Made by a program: the position numbers and the translations under genes
Assembly: GCF_000519305.1 (NCBI RefSeq)
Contig: NZ_JAFG01000003.1
Span: 685,070-749,069 of the forward strand
Source: Mesorhizobium ciceri WSM4083
GTDB lineage: Bacteria > Pseudomonadota > Alphaproteobacteria > Rhizobiales > Rhizobiaceae
Reading direction: 5' to 3'
Length of the DNA stretch: 64,000 bases
Notes under the pieces: generated by a model
The model's database searches: none
The model's input: the letters and a program-made list of their open reading frames with translations, nothing else
Told to the model about the DNA's origin: nothing
Shown: piece by piece, positions 17,041 to 25,338 of the stretch
Layout: each line of letters begins with the position of its first letter
Position numbering within the stretch: the first letter of the stretch is position 1

Positions 17041-18126
17041 GTGGCACCAATTCGTGTCGGACTTGTAGGTCTTGGAGAGGTCGCGCAGTCGATCCATCTG
17101 CCGGTGCTAAGCGATCAGCGCGGGCGCTGGGTGATCGCGGGCGTGTACGATGTGTCGCCGAGTCTGGTGGCACTGTGCACCTCGCAACATCCGACGGCAA
17201 AGGCCTTCGAGACGGCCGAGGCCCTGATAGCGTCACCCGACATCGACGCGGTGTTCGTGCTGTCATCCGACGACACCCACAGCCGCTTCGTGCACGCGGC
17301 GATTGCCGCCAACAAGCACATCCTGCTGGAAAAGCCCGCCTGTCTGACGGTGCGCGAGATCGACGATCTGCTGGCGCTGATGCCGGGCTACGACAAGACC
17401 CTGTTCGTCGGCTATATGCGCCGCTACGCGCCGGCCTATCTGGCCGCCAGGGACGAGCTGCCGGCCTTCGCCGACATCACCCATGTCCGCATCTTCGACC
17501 TGATCTCTGAAGGCCGGCATTTCCTCAAGAAGAGCCAGAACGTCCTCTATCCCAACGACATAGACCCCGCCCTGCTGGCGCGTGGTGCCAAGGAGCGCGA
17601 CGCGCTGATCCGCGAAGTGGTCGGCGCCGATGCGCCGGCCGATCTGGTGCGCGCCTATCGCGGGCTGACGGCGCTTTCCTCGCACCACATTTCGGCGATG
17701 CGCGGGCTGATCGGCGAGCCGGCGCGCGTGCTGGCCGCGCACCGCACCAATGGCGGCGCCAACACATCGGTCACCTTCGACTACGGCCATTTCGCTTGCC
17801 TCTACGACGCGGTGGTCGACGATCTCGGCCTGTTCGACGCCATGATCGAGGTCCGCTCCAACACCAGGCGCGTGCGCATCATCTACGACACGCCCTACAT
17901 CCGCAGCCTGCCGACGCGGCTGGAAGTCACCGATGCCGGCCCGCTTGGCCCGGTGACGAAAACCTTCGGCCCGCTCTACGGCGATGCTTTCTCGAATGAA
18001 CTCGAGATTTTCCACCGCCACATCATCGAAGGCACAAAGCCGCTAACCGACCTCGCCGATTCACGCCGCGACCTGGCGCTGATGGCCGAGATCATCGAGC
18101 GGATGAAGGAAAGTGGCGGGCGCTGA
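17041..18126 (+). CDS. Gfo/Idh/MocA family oxidoreductase
   Basis: This 361-residue enzyme has an N-terminal Rossmann fold (IRVGLVGLGEVAQSIHLPVL), the motif VLLEKPACLTVREIDDL with the conserved EKP lysine, and a C-terminal beta-sheet domain. Such enzymes oxidise or epimerise sugars and inositols with NAD(P). I chose GTG 17041, as GGGAG lies 7 bases upstream; a TTG at 17017 is in frame but has no site. It follows the ABC operon by 40 bases and probably processes the imported sugar. Confidence 0.85.
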   Translation: MAPIRVGLVGLGEVAQSIHLPVLSDQRGRWVIAGVYDVSPSLVALCTSQHPTAKAFETAEALIASPDIDAVFVLSSDDTHSRFVHAAIAANKHILLEKPACLTVREIDDLLALMPGYDKTLFVGYMRRYAPAYLAARDELPAFADITHVRIFDLISEGRHFLKKSQNVLYPNDIDPALLARGAKERDALIREVVGADAPADLVRAYRGLTALSSHHISAMRGLIGEPARVLAAHRTNGGANTSVTFDYGHFACLYDAVVDDLGLFDAMIEVRSNTRRVRIIYDTPYIRSLPTRLEVTDAGPLGPVTKTFGPLYGDAFSNELEIFHRHIIEGTKPLTDLADSRRDLALMAEIIERMKESGGR

Positions 18127-18141
18127 GGCGCCGCCTGCCGC

Positions 18142-18417
18142 CTACTTCCCACAGTGATGGTCGTTGATCTTGTTCACCGCATTCGCGTCGGGTCCGACGC
18201 GATGGTAGGAGCACGCGCCGGCGGCCGTCGTCACCAACTGCTGATCGTAGTAGCGCGGGCCGCCGAACAGGATGTCGATGAGATCGCCTTCGGCGGGAAC
18301 ATAGCGTTCGGATTGCACCCGGCGGTCGTGATGCCGGTCGCCAGCGAACGCCGGGGCACAAACGCTTGAGCCCATGGCGACAGCGAGAGCTAGGATCGCA
18401 ACGCATTTCGTGGTCAT
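18142..18417 (-). CDS. Small secreted protein (91 aa)
   Basis: The N-terminus MTTKCVAILALAVAMGSSVCAPAFAGD is a signal peptide with cleavage after AFA. The mature part (~65 residues, HHDRRVQSERYVPAEGDLIDILFGGPRYYD...) has two cysteines and a histidine-rich end (DHHCGK), suggesting a periplasmic protein with a possible disulfide or metal site. GAAGGG lies 7 bases before the ATG at 18417. No family recognised; convergent with the Gfo/Idh gene. Confidence 0.65.
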   Translation of the reverse strand: MTTKCVAILALAVAMGSSVCAPAFAGDRHHDRRVQSERYVPAEGDLIDILFGGPRYYDQQLVTTAAGACSYHRVGPDANAVNKINDHHCGK

Positions 18418-18564
18418 CGGCACACCCTTCTGGCCATTCCGGAATCACACTATACATCCAAAACCGCCAGCCGGACAAAAGTTCCGAGAAGACCGCGATA
18501 GGCTCTTGCCGAAGCCAGCTGCCTCGCTCATCCATAGGATTGTAACGAAAGCCTGGAACCAGTG

Positions 18565-20586
18565 ATGACCGATGCCAGCCTTCATCTCGTCGAAGCGACG
18601 ATCGAGCAACTGCGCCGGGCGCTCGATGACGGCACCGTCACCAGCGTCGAACTGGTCGGGGCGTATCTGAGGCGCATCGCGCATTTTGACCGGCACGGCA
18701 TCGCCCTCAATGCCGTTCCCGTGCTCAATCCCGCGATGTTCGAGGAGGCCGCCGCTTCCGACCGGCGCCGCCGCAACGGCGCCGTGCTCGGGCCACTCGA
18801 CGGCATCCCCTACACCGCCAAGGACAGCTACAAGGTGTCAGGCCTGACGGTCGCCGCCGGTTCGCCCGCCTTCGAGCATCTCATTGCCAATGAGGATGCC
18901 TTCACCATCGCCCGGCTGCGCGCCGGCGGCGCTGTTCTGATCGGGCTGACCAACATGCCGCCAATGGCCAATGGCGGCATGCAGCGCGGCGTCTATGGCC
19001 GCGCCGAGAGCCCTTACAATGGCGACTATCTGACCGCCGCCTTCGCGTCGGGCTCGTCCAATGGCTCCGGCACGGCGACAGCGGCCAGCTTCTGCGCCTT
19101 CGGGCTTGGCGAGGAAACCTGGTCGTCCGGCCGCGCGCCGGCCACCAACAATGCGCTGGTCGCCTACACGCCGTCGCGCGGCGTCATTTCGGTGCGCGGC
19201 AACTGGCCCCTGGTGCCGACCATGGATGTCGTGGTGCCGCACGCGCGGACAATGCCCGACATGCTCGAATTGCTTGACATCATCGTCGCCGACGATCCCG
19301 AGACGCGAGGCGATTTCTGGCGCGCGCAGCCCTGGGTCAAGCTGCCGAAAAGCTCCGATGTACGGCCGCCCCGCTATACCGATCTCGCACTGGCGGGATC
19401 GCTGAAAGGCAAGCGCCTAGGCGTGCCCAGAATGTATATCGGCAGAGACAGCGAGACCGATGCGCCGATCGAAACCCGCGCCTCGGTACTTGTCCTGTGG
19501 GAACAGGCAGCGGCCGATCTCACGCGGCTTGGCGCCGAGGTGGTCGAGGTCGATTTTCCCGTCGTTTCCAACTATGAGCGCGACCGCCCCGGTGCGCACA
19601 CCATGGTCGAGCGCGGGCTGATGCCCCCAGAGTTCGCCGATCGCGAACTCTGGGATCTCTGCATCTGGGGCTGGGACGACTTTTTGCGCGCCAACGCCGA
19701 CCCGGCGCTTCCCGATCTCGTCTCGGTCGACGGCCCAAAGATCTTCCCGCAGCCGCCGGGCACGCTGCCCGACCGCTATGAGGGCGGCTTCGACCTGAGG
19801 GAATATGTCGAGCGGGCGCGGTCCGGCGTCACGCCCGTCACGGAAATCCCGACGATTGAAGAAGGCCTGAAGGGCCTCGAAGCGACAAGGCGGATCGATT
19901 TCGAGGACTGGCTGGACGCCCATGGCATCGACGCCGTGGTGCTGCCCGCCGCCGCCGATGTCGGACCGGCCGATGCAGACATCGACGAGGCGTCCGCCGC
20001 CCTTGCCTGGCGCAATGGCACCTGGGTCGCCAACGGCAATCTGGTCTGGCGCCATTTCGGCATCCCCACCGTCACCGTGCCGATGGGAACCATGGCCGAT
20101 ATCGGCATGCCGGTCGGCCTCACTTTTGCTGGCAAGGCCTACGACGACGAAAGGCTGCTGCGCATGGCCGGCGATTTCGAACGTGCCAGTCAGCGCCGCA
20201 CCAGCCCGCCCCGCACGCCGGAACTTGCCGACGATGTGTTTTCAGGCCGCCCCGCCCGAGCCGGCGACAGCAAGGCGCCAGCGTTCGCCATCACGCTTGC
20301 CGCCGAGACGCGAGCTTCCGGCGGTCAGGACGAGATCATCATCGAGCTTGACCTGCTTTGCGAAGTAACTGAGGCGGCCAGCGTCCAAGTGGATGTCAAC
20401 GGAGAGGCCGTTGCGCTGCAACGGAACGGTCCGCGCTTCAGCGGACGAGCGCTCGTCCCGGCCGTCGAGCATCAGCGGCTGCACAGCGTCTGGCGAGGTC
20501 CGTACGGGTCGATCGTGACGGCGGTGGTGCGCTTGGATGACGGGCGAACTGCCGGCGCTTATGCTATCACCTGCGGCATTGGATAA
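18565..20586 (+). CDS. Amidase-signature family protein with C-terminal extension
   Basis: This 673-residue protein is an amidase-signature hydrolase: catalytic lysine in GIPYTAKDSYKVSG, cis-serine in ASGSSNGSGTATAA and nucleophile region GEETWSSGRAPA. The usual D-T-G-G-S is replaced by E-T-W-S-S, and the glycine-rich loop differs from the GatA consensus. The core ends near residue 560. A further ~100 residues (FAITLAAETRASGGQDEIIIELDLL... VDVNGEAVAL) look like a beta-sandwich not seen in GatA. Substrate unknown. A GTG one codon upstream is also possible as start. Confidence 0.82.
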   Translation: MTDASLHLVEATIEQLRRALDDGTVTSVELVGAYLRRIAHFDRHGIALNAVPVLNPAMFEEAAASDRRRRNGAVLGPLDGIPYTAKDSYKVSGLTVAAGSPAFEHLIANEDAFTIARLRAGGAVLIGLTNMPPMANGGMQRGVYGRAESPYNGDYLTAAFASGSSNGSGTATAASFCAFGLGEETWSSGRAPATNNALVAYTPSRGVISVRGNWPLVPTMDVVVPHARTMPDMLELLDIIVADDPETRGDFWRAQPWVKLPKSSDVRPPRYTDLALAGSLKGKRLGVPRMYIGRDSETDAPIETRASVLVLWEQAAADLTRLGAEVVEVDFPVVSNYERDRPGAHTMVERGLMPPEFADRELWDLCIWGWDDFLRANADPALPDLVSVDGPKIFPQPPGTLPDRYEGGFDLREYVERARSGVTPVTEIPTIEEGLKGLEATRRIDFEDWLDAHGIDAVVLPAAADVGPADADIDEASAALAWRNGTWVANGNLVWRHFGIPTVTVPMGTMADIGMPVGLTFAGKAYDDERLLRMAGDFERASQRRTSPPRTPELADDVFSGRPARAGDSKAPAFAITLAAETRASGGQDEIIIELDLLCEVTEAASVQVDVNGEAVALQRNGPRFSGRALVPAVEHQRLHSVWRGPYGSIVTAVVRLDDGRTAGAYAITCGIG

Positions 20587-20600
20587 GGAAATCAGTCCGC

Positions 20601-20884
20601 ATGAACGATCGTCTACCCCGTCGCAACAAAGCATTGGTTGCAGCCTTCGTGGCGGTTGGCGTTGCGGGCATTCTGCTACGACCTTTCTACCCCAAAAGCA
20701 TCTTATCGCGATGTTCGCTATGTCCGTCGTCCTTGCTATCTTCTCCGGATGGGTACTGCTTCAGGATAGGCTGAAACCGTCCACGTCGAGAGGCGAGACG
20801 CGCCTTGTCGTTTCACTTTTTGGAGCGGGCGTCGGTTTGGGTATTTGGGGAATGTACATCACCCTTCACTCCATTTTTGGGTGA
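20601..20884 (+). pseudogene. Frameshifted small membrane protein gene
   Basis: From the ATG at 20601, one frame gives MNDRLPRRNKALVAAFVAVG, a basic start plus a membrane helix, and then runs into unconvincing sequence near 20695 before stopping. The -1 frame continues from the same point as HLIAMFAMSVVLAIFSGWVLL and LVVSLFGAGVGLGIWGMYITL, two further helices, ending at 20884. Read together they make a natural ~94-residue three-helix protein, so one base appears lost or gained around CCCCAAAAG (20690-20699). A sequencing error is possible. Family unknown. Confidence 0.45.
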
Positions 20885-20958
20885 ACAGGCGCAGCTCTTA
20901 CGCGCCGACAAGCGCATAAGCCCCAGACACAGCAGGAGCAGCGTTTCCAAGTGGTCTC

Positions 20959-22452
20959 TCAATCCGTCCTGATCCACACGCCTTTCGTGTTCAGATATTC
21001 GTCGAGATGCTCGGCGCCGCCCTCGCGTCCGTAGCCGCTCATCTTGTAGCCGCCGAACGGCACCGCCGGGTCGATGGCGTGGTAGGTGTTGACCCAGACC
21101 GAGCCGGCGCGCAGGCGGTTGGCCAGTTGATGCGCCTTGCCAAGGTCGCGGGTGAACACGCCGGCGCCCAGCCCGTAGGGCGTGTCGTTGCCGCGCCGCA
21201 CCACCTCGTCCAGCGTGTCGAACGGCAGCGCCGAAATCACCGGGCCGAAGATTTCCTCCCGGGCGATGCGCATGTCGTCGGTGACGCCGGAAAACACGCT
21301 CGGCGCGATGAAGTTGCCGGCGCCGAGCGCGCCCTCGGCAATGCGGTTGCCGCCGGTGACCAGCCTTGCGCCTTGCCTGGTACCGTCCTGGATGAAGCCT
21401 GTGACGCGTTCGAGCTGGCGGGGCGAAATCAGCGGTCCGATCTCGGTCTCGGGGTCGGCGCCGTCGCCGATCCTGAGTTTTGCCGCAAAGGCCGAGACCC
21501 GCTCGACGAATTCGTCATGGATCGGCCGTTCCACGAACAGCCGCGAGCCGGCGATGCAGATCTGGCCGGAGTTGGCGAACACCGACATCGCCGCGATCGG
21601 CACGGCGCGCTCGAGATCGGCGTCGGCGCAGACAATGACCGGCGACTTGCCGCCGAGCTCCAGCGAAACGCGTTTCATGTTGCCGGCCGAGGCTCGCAGG
21701 ATGTTCTGGCCGGTCGCTGTCGAGCCGGTGAAGACGATCTTGTCGACGTCCATATGGGCGGCAAGCGGCGCGCCGGCTTCCGCACCCGCGCCGGTGACGA
21801 CGTTGACGACGCCGGGCGGCACGCCGGCCTCCATCATCAGCGCACCGATCAGCAGCGGCGTCAGCGGCGCTTCCTCGGAAGGTTTCAGCACGATGGTGCA
21901 GCCGGTCGCCAGCGCCGGACCGATCTTCCAGATCGAGGCGGCGGTCGGCGCGTTCCAGGGAATGATGGCGCCGACGACACCAACCGGTTCCTTGCGCGTG
22001 TAGGAGATGATCTCGCCCGGCAGCGAATTGCCGATCGTGTGGCCATGGATCGACGTCGCCATGCCGGCATAGAAGCGCAGCATGCCGAGCACGCGGTTCT
22101 TGTTGGCCAGCGTGCGCACGATGGGCATGCCCATATCCGTGGTGTCGGACAGCGCGATCTCTTCCCAGTGGCGCTCCATCAGGTCGGCGATCTTGAGCAG
22201 CAGCACCTGGCGCTCATACGGCTTGAACCGGCTCCACGGTCCATCGAAGGCGCGCCTGGCCGCCGCCACGGCAAGGTCGATATCGCTGGAGTCGGAGAGC
22301 GGCACGGTGCCGATCACAGCGCCGGTTGCGGGGTTGCGCGTCTCGAAGGTCCGGCCGCTGAGCGCATCGCACCAGGCGCCATCGATCAGCATCTTGCGGT
22401 GCCGGCCATCGATGGGCGTGTGCAGCGGCAAATCTCTTACCGGTACGGTCAT
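20959..22452 (-). CDS. Aldehyde dehydrogenase (NAD(P)-dependent)
   Basis: This 497-residue ALDH superfamily enzyme shows the Asn in IPWNAPT, the NAD-binding FTGSTATGQ, the catalytic glutamate in SLELGGKSP, the catalytic cysteine in SGQICIAGSR, and EEIFGPV near the end. It oxidises an aldehyde to the acid in the cytoplasm. The ATG at 22452 has GAGGA 8 bases upstream; the frame extends 11 codons further without a site. Substrate cannot be named. A broken ThuA copy lies directly upstream, so its promoter region has been disturbed. Confidence 0.9.
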   Translation of the reverse strand: MTVPVRDLPLHTPIDGRHRKMLIDGAWCDALSGRTFETRNPATGAVIGTVPLSDSSDIDLAVAAARRAFDGPWSRFKPYERQVLLLKIADLMERHWEEIALSDTTDMGMPIVRTLANKNRVLGMLRFYAGMATSIHGHTIGNSLPGEIISYTRKEPVGVVGAIIPWNAPTAASIWKIGPALATGCTIVLKPSEEAPLTPLLIGALMMEAGVPPGVVNVVTGAGAEAGAPLAAHMDVDKIVFTGSTATGQNILRASAGNMKRVSLELGGKSPVIVCADADLERAVPIAAMSVFANSGQICIAGSRLFVERPIHDEFVERVSAFAAKLRIGDGADPETEIGPLISPRQLERVTGFIQDGTRQGARLVTGGNRIAEGALGAGNFIAPSVFSGVTDDMRIAREEIFGPVISALPFDTLDEVVRRGNDTPYGLGAGVFTRDLGKAHQLANRLRAGSVWVNTYHAIDPAVPFGGYKMSGYGREGGAEHLDEYLNTKGVWIRTD

Positions 22453-22471
22453 GCTCGTGTCCTCAAAACCT

Positions 22472-22747
22472 GGCGAGCGGCCCAAACAAGGCCGCGCTCG
22501 ACAATCAGCGCAATCTGCGGCACCGCAAACTCATCCGCAGTGTGCCCAAGGGAACTCTTGAAACCTTGCCCACGCCATAGCGACGCTTCCAGACGACCGG
22601 CATGACGCCGCCGCCTTTCCCTGGGAAATGCGCGTCGGTGAAGGTAGTCGTGGCCAGCACCTCGTTCCCCGGATCGACATGCATGTAATACTGCTCCGTC
22701 CGATAGGCGGAAATCACTAGCGACCGGTGTGATCGGGTCGTCCGGCC
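22472..22747 (-). pseudogene. Remnant of a ThuA-like gene (partial duplicate)
   Basis: This stretch is highly similar to 23294-23566, the C-terminal half of the intact ThuA-like gene. It still encodes [20 protein letters not shown] and [13 protein letters not shown] in one frame and [16 protein letters not shown] in another. A one-base insertion near 22715 and a one-base deletion near 22565 break the frame, and the N-terminal half is missing. Homology ends one base beyond the stop codon of the unknown gene at 22749. Confidence 0.8.
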
Positions 22748-22748
22748 G

Positions 22749-23159
22749 CTAAGACGGTAACGAAGCCAGCCATTCTTCCCAAAATTCCTGCTGCATTTGG
22801 ACGAAAACCGGAACCACGTCGACGCCATCATCGAATATGTCAACCAGATCCGTCTCTTGGGGAAATTGTCCCATCTTCACCTTGCAGGCTATCAATCCGC
22901 GACTCTTCTCCATCACGGTATTCTCGGGATATACATTCGCGCTCGCGCCATAACAAAAGGGCAATAAGCCATCGACTTCCAGCCTCTGACGTATCTGAAA
23001 TAGAGCTTCGAAAAAGTCTTCTTCTTCGGCCTTGATAACCTTGTCCCGGTAGCCGCATGTTAAGCTGCAAACGGCACCGTCAACGTGCAGTGTAAACACG
23101 GCTTCCTCGTCTCCGCCTGTGCCCCCTCCGACCAAAAATACAGTTCGCTGATGATCCAT
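22749..23159 (-). CDS. Unknown protein (136 aa) between ThuA copies
   Basis: I do not recognise this family. The ATG at 23159 follows GAGGGGGA. The protein is acidic and begins [20 protein letters not shown]. It has a glutamate-rich stretch ([22 protein letters not shown]) and ends LVDIFDDG... [14 protein letters not shown]. Codon use and local GC are lower than in neighbours. Its stop lies one base from the end of the ThuA remnant, as if it had been inserted there. A small immunity-like or regulatory protein is possible, but there is no partner to support it. Confidence 0.55.
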   Translation of the reverse strand: MDHQRTVFLVGGGTGGDEEAVFTLHVDGAVCSLTCGYRDKVIKAEEEDFFEALFQIRQRLEVDGLLPFCYGASANVYPENTVMEKSRGLIACKVKMGQFPQETDLVDIFDDGVDVVPVFVQMQQEFWEEWLASLPS

Positions 23160-23285
23160 TCCATCCCCCTCGCCATTCGCCGGATGGTAATTCGATAGCA
23201 ACCGGTTTTCTAGCCATTACGGGAACGCAGATACCGCTGCCGCCACCGTTCGCGGCTCTCTTTTGCAATTGGCGAGCGACGGAGA

Positions 23286-23933
23286 TTAGTCGCGCGCCGC
23301 CCAAAGCAAACCGCGCTCGACAATCAAGGCCATTTCCGGGACCGCGAACTCGTCGGCATTGTGTCCGAGAGCGCTGTAGAAGACCTTGCCCGCGCCATAG
23401 CGACGCTTCCAGACGACCGGCATGACAACGCCGCCTATTCCCGGGAAATGCGCGTCGGTGAAAATGGTCGTGGCCAGCACCTCGTTGCTCGGGTCGACAT
23501 GCATGTAATACTGCTCCGACCGGTAGGCGAAATCACTGACGCCCTTTGTGATCGGGTCGTCCGGCCTGGTGACGGCCACTGTGTAGTCGATGATGTCGCC
23601 GGGATGCGCGACCCATTGGCCGCCGGTCATGAACTGATAGTCGGGCTCGTTGCGAAAACTGTCGCCCATCGTGCCATGGAAGCCGCCGAGGCCGCTTCCC
23701 CCGCGAACGGCAAGCGTCAGGTTCTGCAGTTCGGCCTTCTCAATCGTCGACATCGTGATCACGGGCACGATGAGATCGAAGGAAGCAAGCTGCGGATCGG
23801 CGAACATCGCCGTGCCCTGGCCCAGCGTGACGTCGAACCCGTTCCGCTCAAGCAGGTTGCGAACGATCTTCGCGCTCTGTTCCGGCGTATGGCCTTCCCA
23901 GCCGCCCCAGGCGATCAACGCCTTCTTCGCCAT
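23286..23933 (-). CDS. ThuA-like domain protein (class I glutamine amidotransferase-like fold)
   Basis: This 215-residue protein has the trehalose-utilisation ThuA fold: KKALIAWGGWEGHTPEQSAKI at the N-terminus, DLIVPVITM, GGSGLGGFHGTMGDSF and [17 protein letters not shown]. Biochemical function of ThuA proteins is not settled; they accompany sugar oxidoreductases and transporters. GGGAGG precedes the ATG closely. The monooxygenase gene lies 39 bases upstream on the same strand, so the two may be co-transcribed. Confidence 0.87.
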   Translation of the reverse strand: MAKKALIAWGGWEGHTPEQSAKIVRNLLERNGFDVTLGQGTAMFADPQLASFDLIVPVITMSTIEKAELQNLTLAVRGGSGLGGFHGTMGDSFRNEPDYQFMTGGQWVAHPGDIIDYTVAVTRPDDPITKGVSDFAYRSEQYYMHVDPSNEVLATTIFTDAHFPGIGGVVMPVVWKRRYGAGKVFYSALGHNADEFAVPEMALIVERGLLWAARD

Positions 23934-23972
23934 GGTGTACCTCCCTGGAGTTATCCGCCTTGATCCGAAACG

Positions 23973-25001
23973 TCAGCGCCAGCCCAGCGCCGGCGCCACA
24001 TGGGTCAGGATCGCCTCGATGACATGCGCATTGTAGTCGACGCCGAGCTGGTTCGGAACGGTGAGCAGCAGTGTGTCGGCCTCGGCGATCGCCTCGTCCT
24101 GCGCCAATTCCTTGATCAGCACATCGGGCTCGGCGGCATAGCTGCGCCCGAAGATCGCCCTAGTGTTCTCCTCGATGAAGCCGATCTGGTCGCGGCTCTC
24201 ATTGCCGCGTCCGAAATAGGCGCGGTCGCGATCGTCGACCAGTGCAAAGATGCTGCGGCTGACCGAGACGCGCGGCTCGTGGCTGTGGCCGGCCGCCTTC
24301 CAGGCCTCGCGATAGATGCGGATCTGCTCGGCCTGCTGGATGTGGAACGGCTTGCCGCTCTCGTCGAATTTGAGCGTCGAACTCTGCAGGTTCATGCCGA
24401 GCTTGGCCGCCCATTCCGACGTGGCATTGGTGGCCGCACCCCACCAGATCCGCTCGCGCAAACCCTCCGAATGCGGCTCGAGGCGCAAGAGGCCGGGCGG
24501 ATTGGGGAACATTGGCCGTGGATTGGGCTGGGCGAACCCCTCGCCCCGCAGCGTCTCGAGGAAGACCTCGGCATGATGCCGCGCCATGTCGGCGTCGCTC
24601 TGGCCTTCCGGCGGCGCGTAGCCGAAATGGCGCCAGCCATCGATCACCTGCTCGGGCGAGCCACGGCTGATGCCAAGCTGCAGGCGGCCGCCGGCGATGA
24701 TGTCGGCAGCGCCCGCGTCCTCGGCCATGTAGAGCGGGTTTTCGTAGCGCATGTCGATGACGGCGGTGCCGATCTCGATGCGGCTGGTCCTGGCGCCGAC
24801 GGCCGCCAGCAGCGGGAACGGCGACGCGAGTTGGCGGGCGAAGTGATGCACGCGGAAATACGCCCCGTCCGCGCCAAGCTGCTCGGCGGCGACGGCCAGC
24901 TCGATGGACTGCAAAAGCGCGTCCGAAGCCGAGCGCACTTGCGATTGCGACGAGGGCGTCCAGTGCCCGAACGACAGGAAACCGATTTTCTTCATAGCCA
25001 T
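23973..25001 (-). CDS. LLM class flavin-dependent oxidoreductase (luciferase-like)
   Basis: This 342-residue protein belongs to the bacterial luciferase-like monooxygenases. It has KIGFLSFGHWTP, the central AEQLGADGAYFRVHHFARQLASPFPLLAA, IEIGTAVIDMRYENPLYMAEDAGAADIIAGGRLQLGISRGSPEQ and a late RSIFALVDD. These enzymes use FMNH2 and oxygen (or F420) to oxidise a range of substrates. An alternative ATG two codons in is equally possible. It is probably the first gene of a pair with ThuA. Confidence 0.88.
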   Translation of the reverse strand: MAMKKIGFLSFGHWTPSSQSQVRSASDALLQSIELAVAAEQLGADGAYFRVHHFARQLASPFPLLAAVGARTSRIEIGTAVIDMRYENPLYMAEDAGAADIIAGGRLQLGISRGSPEQVIDGWRHFGYAPPEGQSDADMARHHAEVFLETLRGEGFAQPNPRPMFPNPPGLLRLEPHSEGLRERIWWGAATNATSEWAAKLGMNLQSSTLKFDESGKPFHIQQAEQIRIYREAWKAAGHSHEPRVSVSRSIFALVDDRDRAYFGRGNESRDQIGFIEENTRAIFGRSYAAEPDVLIKELAQDEAIAEADTLLLTVPNQLGVDYNAHVIEAILTHVAPALGWR

Positions 25002-25338
25002 GCGATATAAGGATGCGCGCCAGGCTTCAATGCAAAAGAGATTTTTCGACGCGCCGATCGAGGCTCATGCATCGCTGAAGGCGCCGACGCCTTTTGCGAT
25101 GAGGTTCGTCGCCATGACCAGCGAGACGATTGCCGCGGAATTGAAGACCACGACATGCCTGGCGGCAAGGCGAGGCTTGCGAACGGAGTCTCCGCACTAT
25201 GAACACGTCCACCACATGTTGCTTACAGGCACAGTGCGATGTCAGAGTTGGCTCTTGAACCGTCAACTCGGACGCGCGTAACATCGCGTCATCTGAATTG
25301 AGTCTGCTTTATTAGTCCGGGCTAACCGCCGGATTGGT
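25002..25338. other. Non-coding divergent gap
   Basis: These 337 bases separate the LLM oxidoreductase (minus) from the ABC exporter (plus). I see no convincing gene, no long repeat and no clear operator. Both promoters should lie here. Confidence 0.3.

Noticed and set aside
20690..20699. Programmed -1 frameshift at CCCCAAAAG
   Set aside because: In the zero frame the bases do not form an X-XXY-YYZ heptamer that allows re-pairing in both sites, and no clear downstream stimulator was seen; mutation is simpler.
21007..22605. A 532-codon plus-strand frame
   Set aside because: Opposite the aldehyde dehydrogenase, which has all catalytic motifs; no homology of its own.
22749..23159. Immunity protein of a toxin system
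   Set aside because: Size and acidity would fit, but no toxin gene, secretion marker or recognisable family is nearby.
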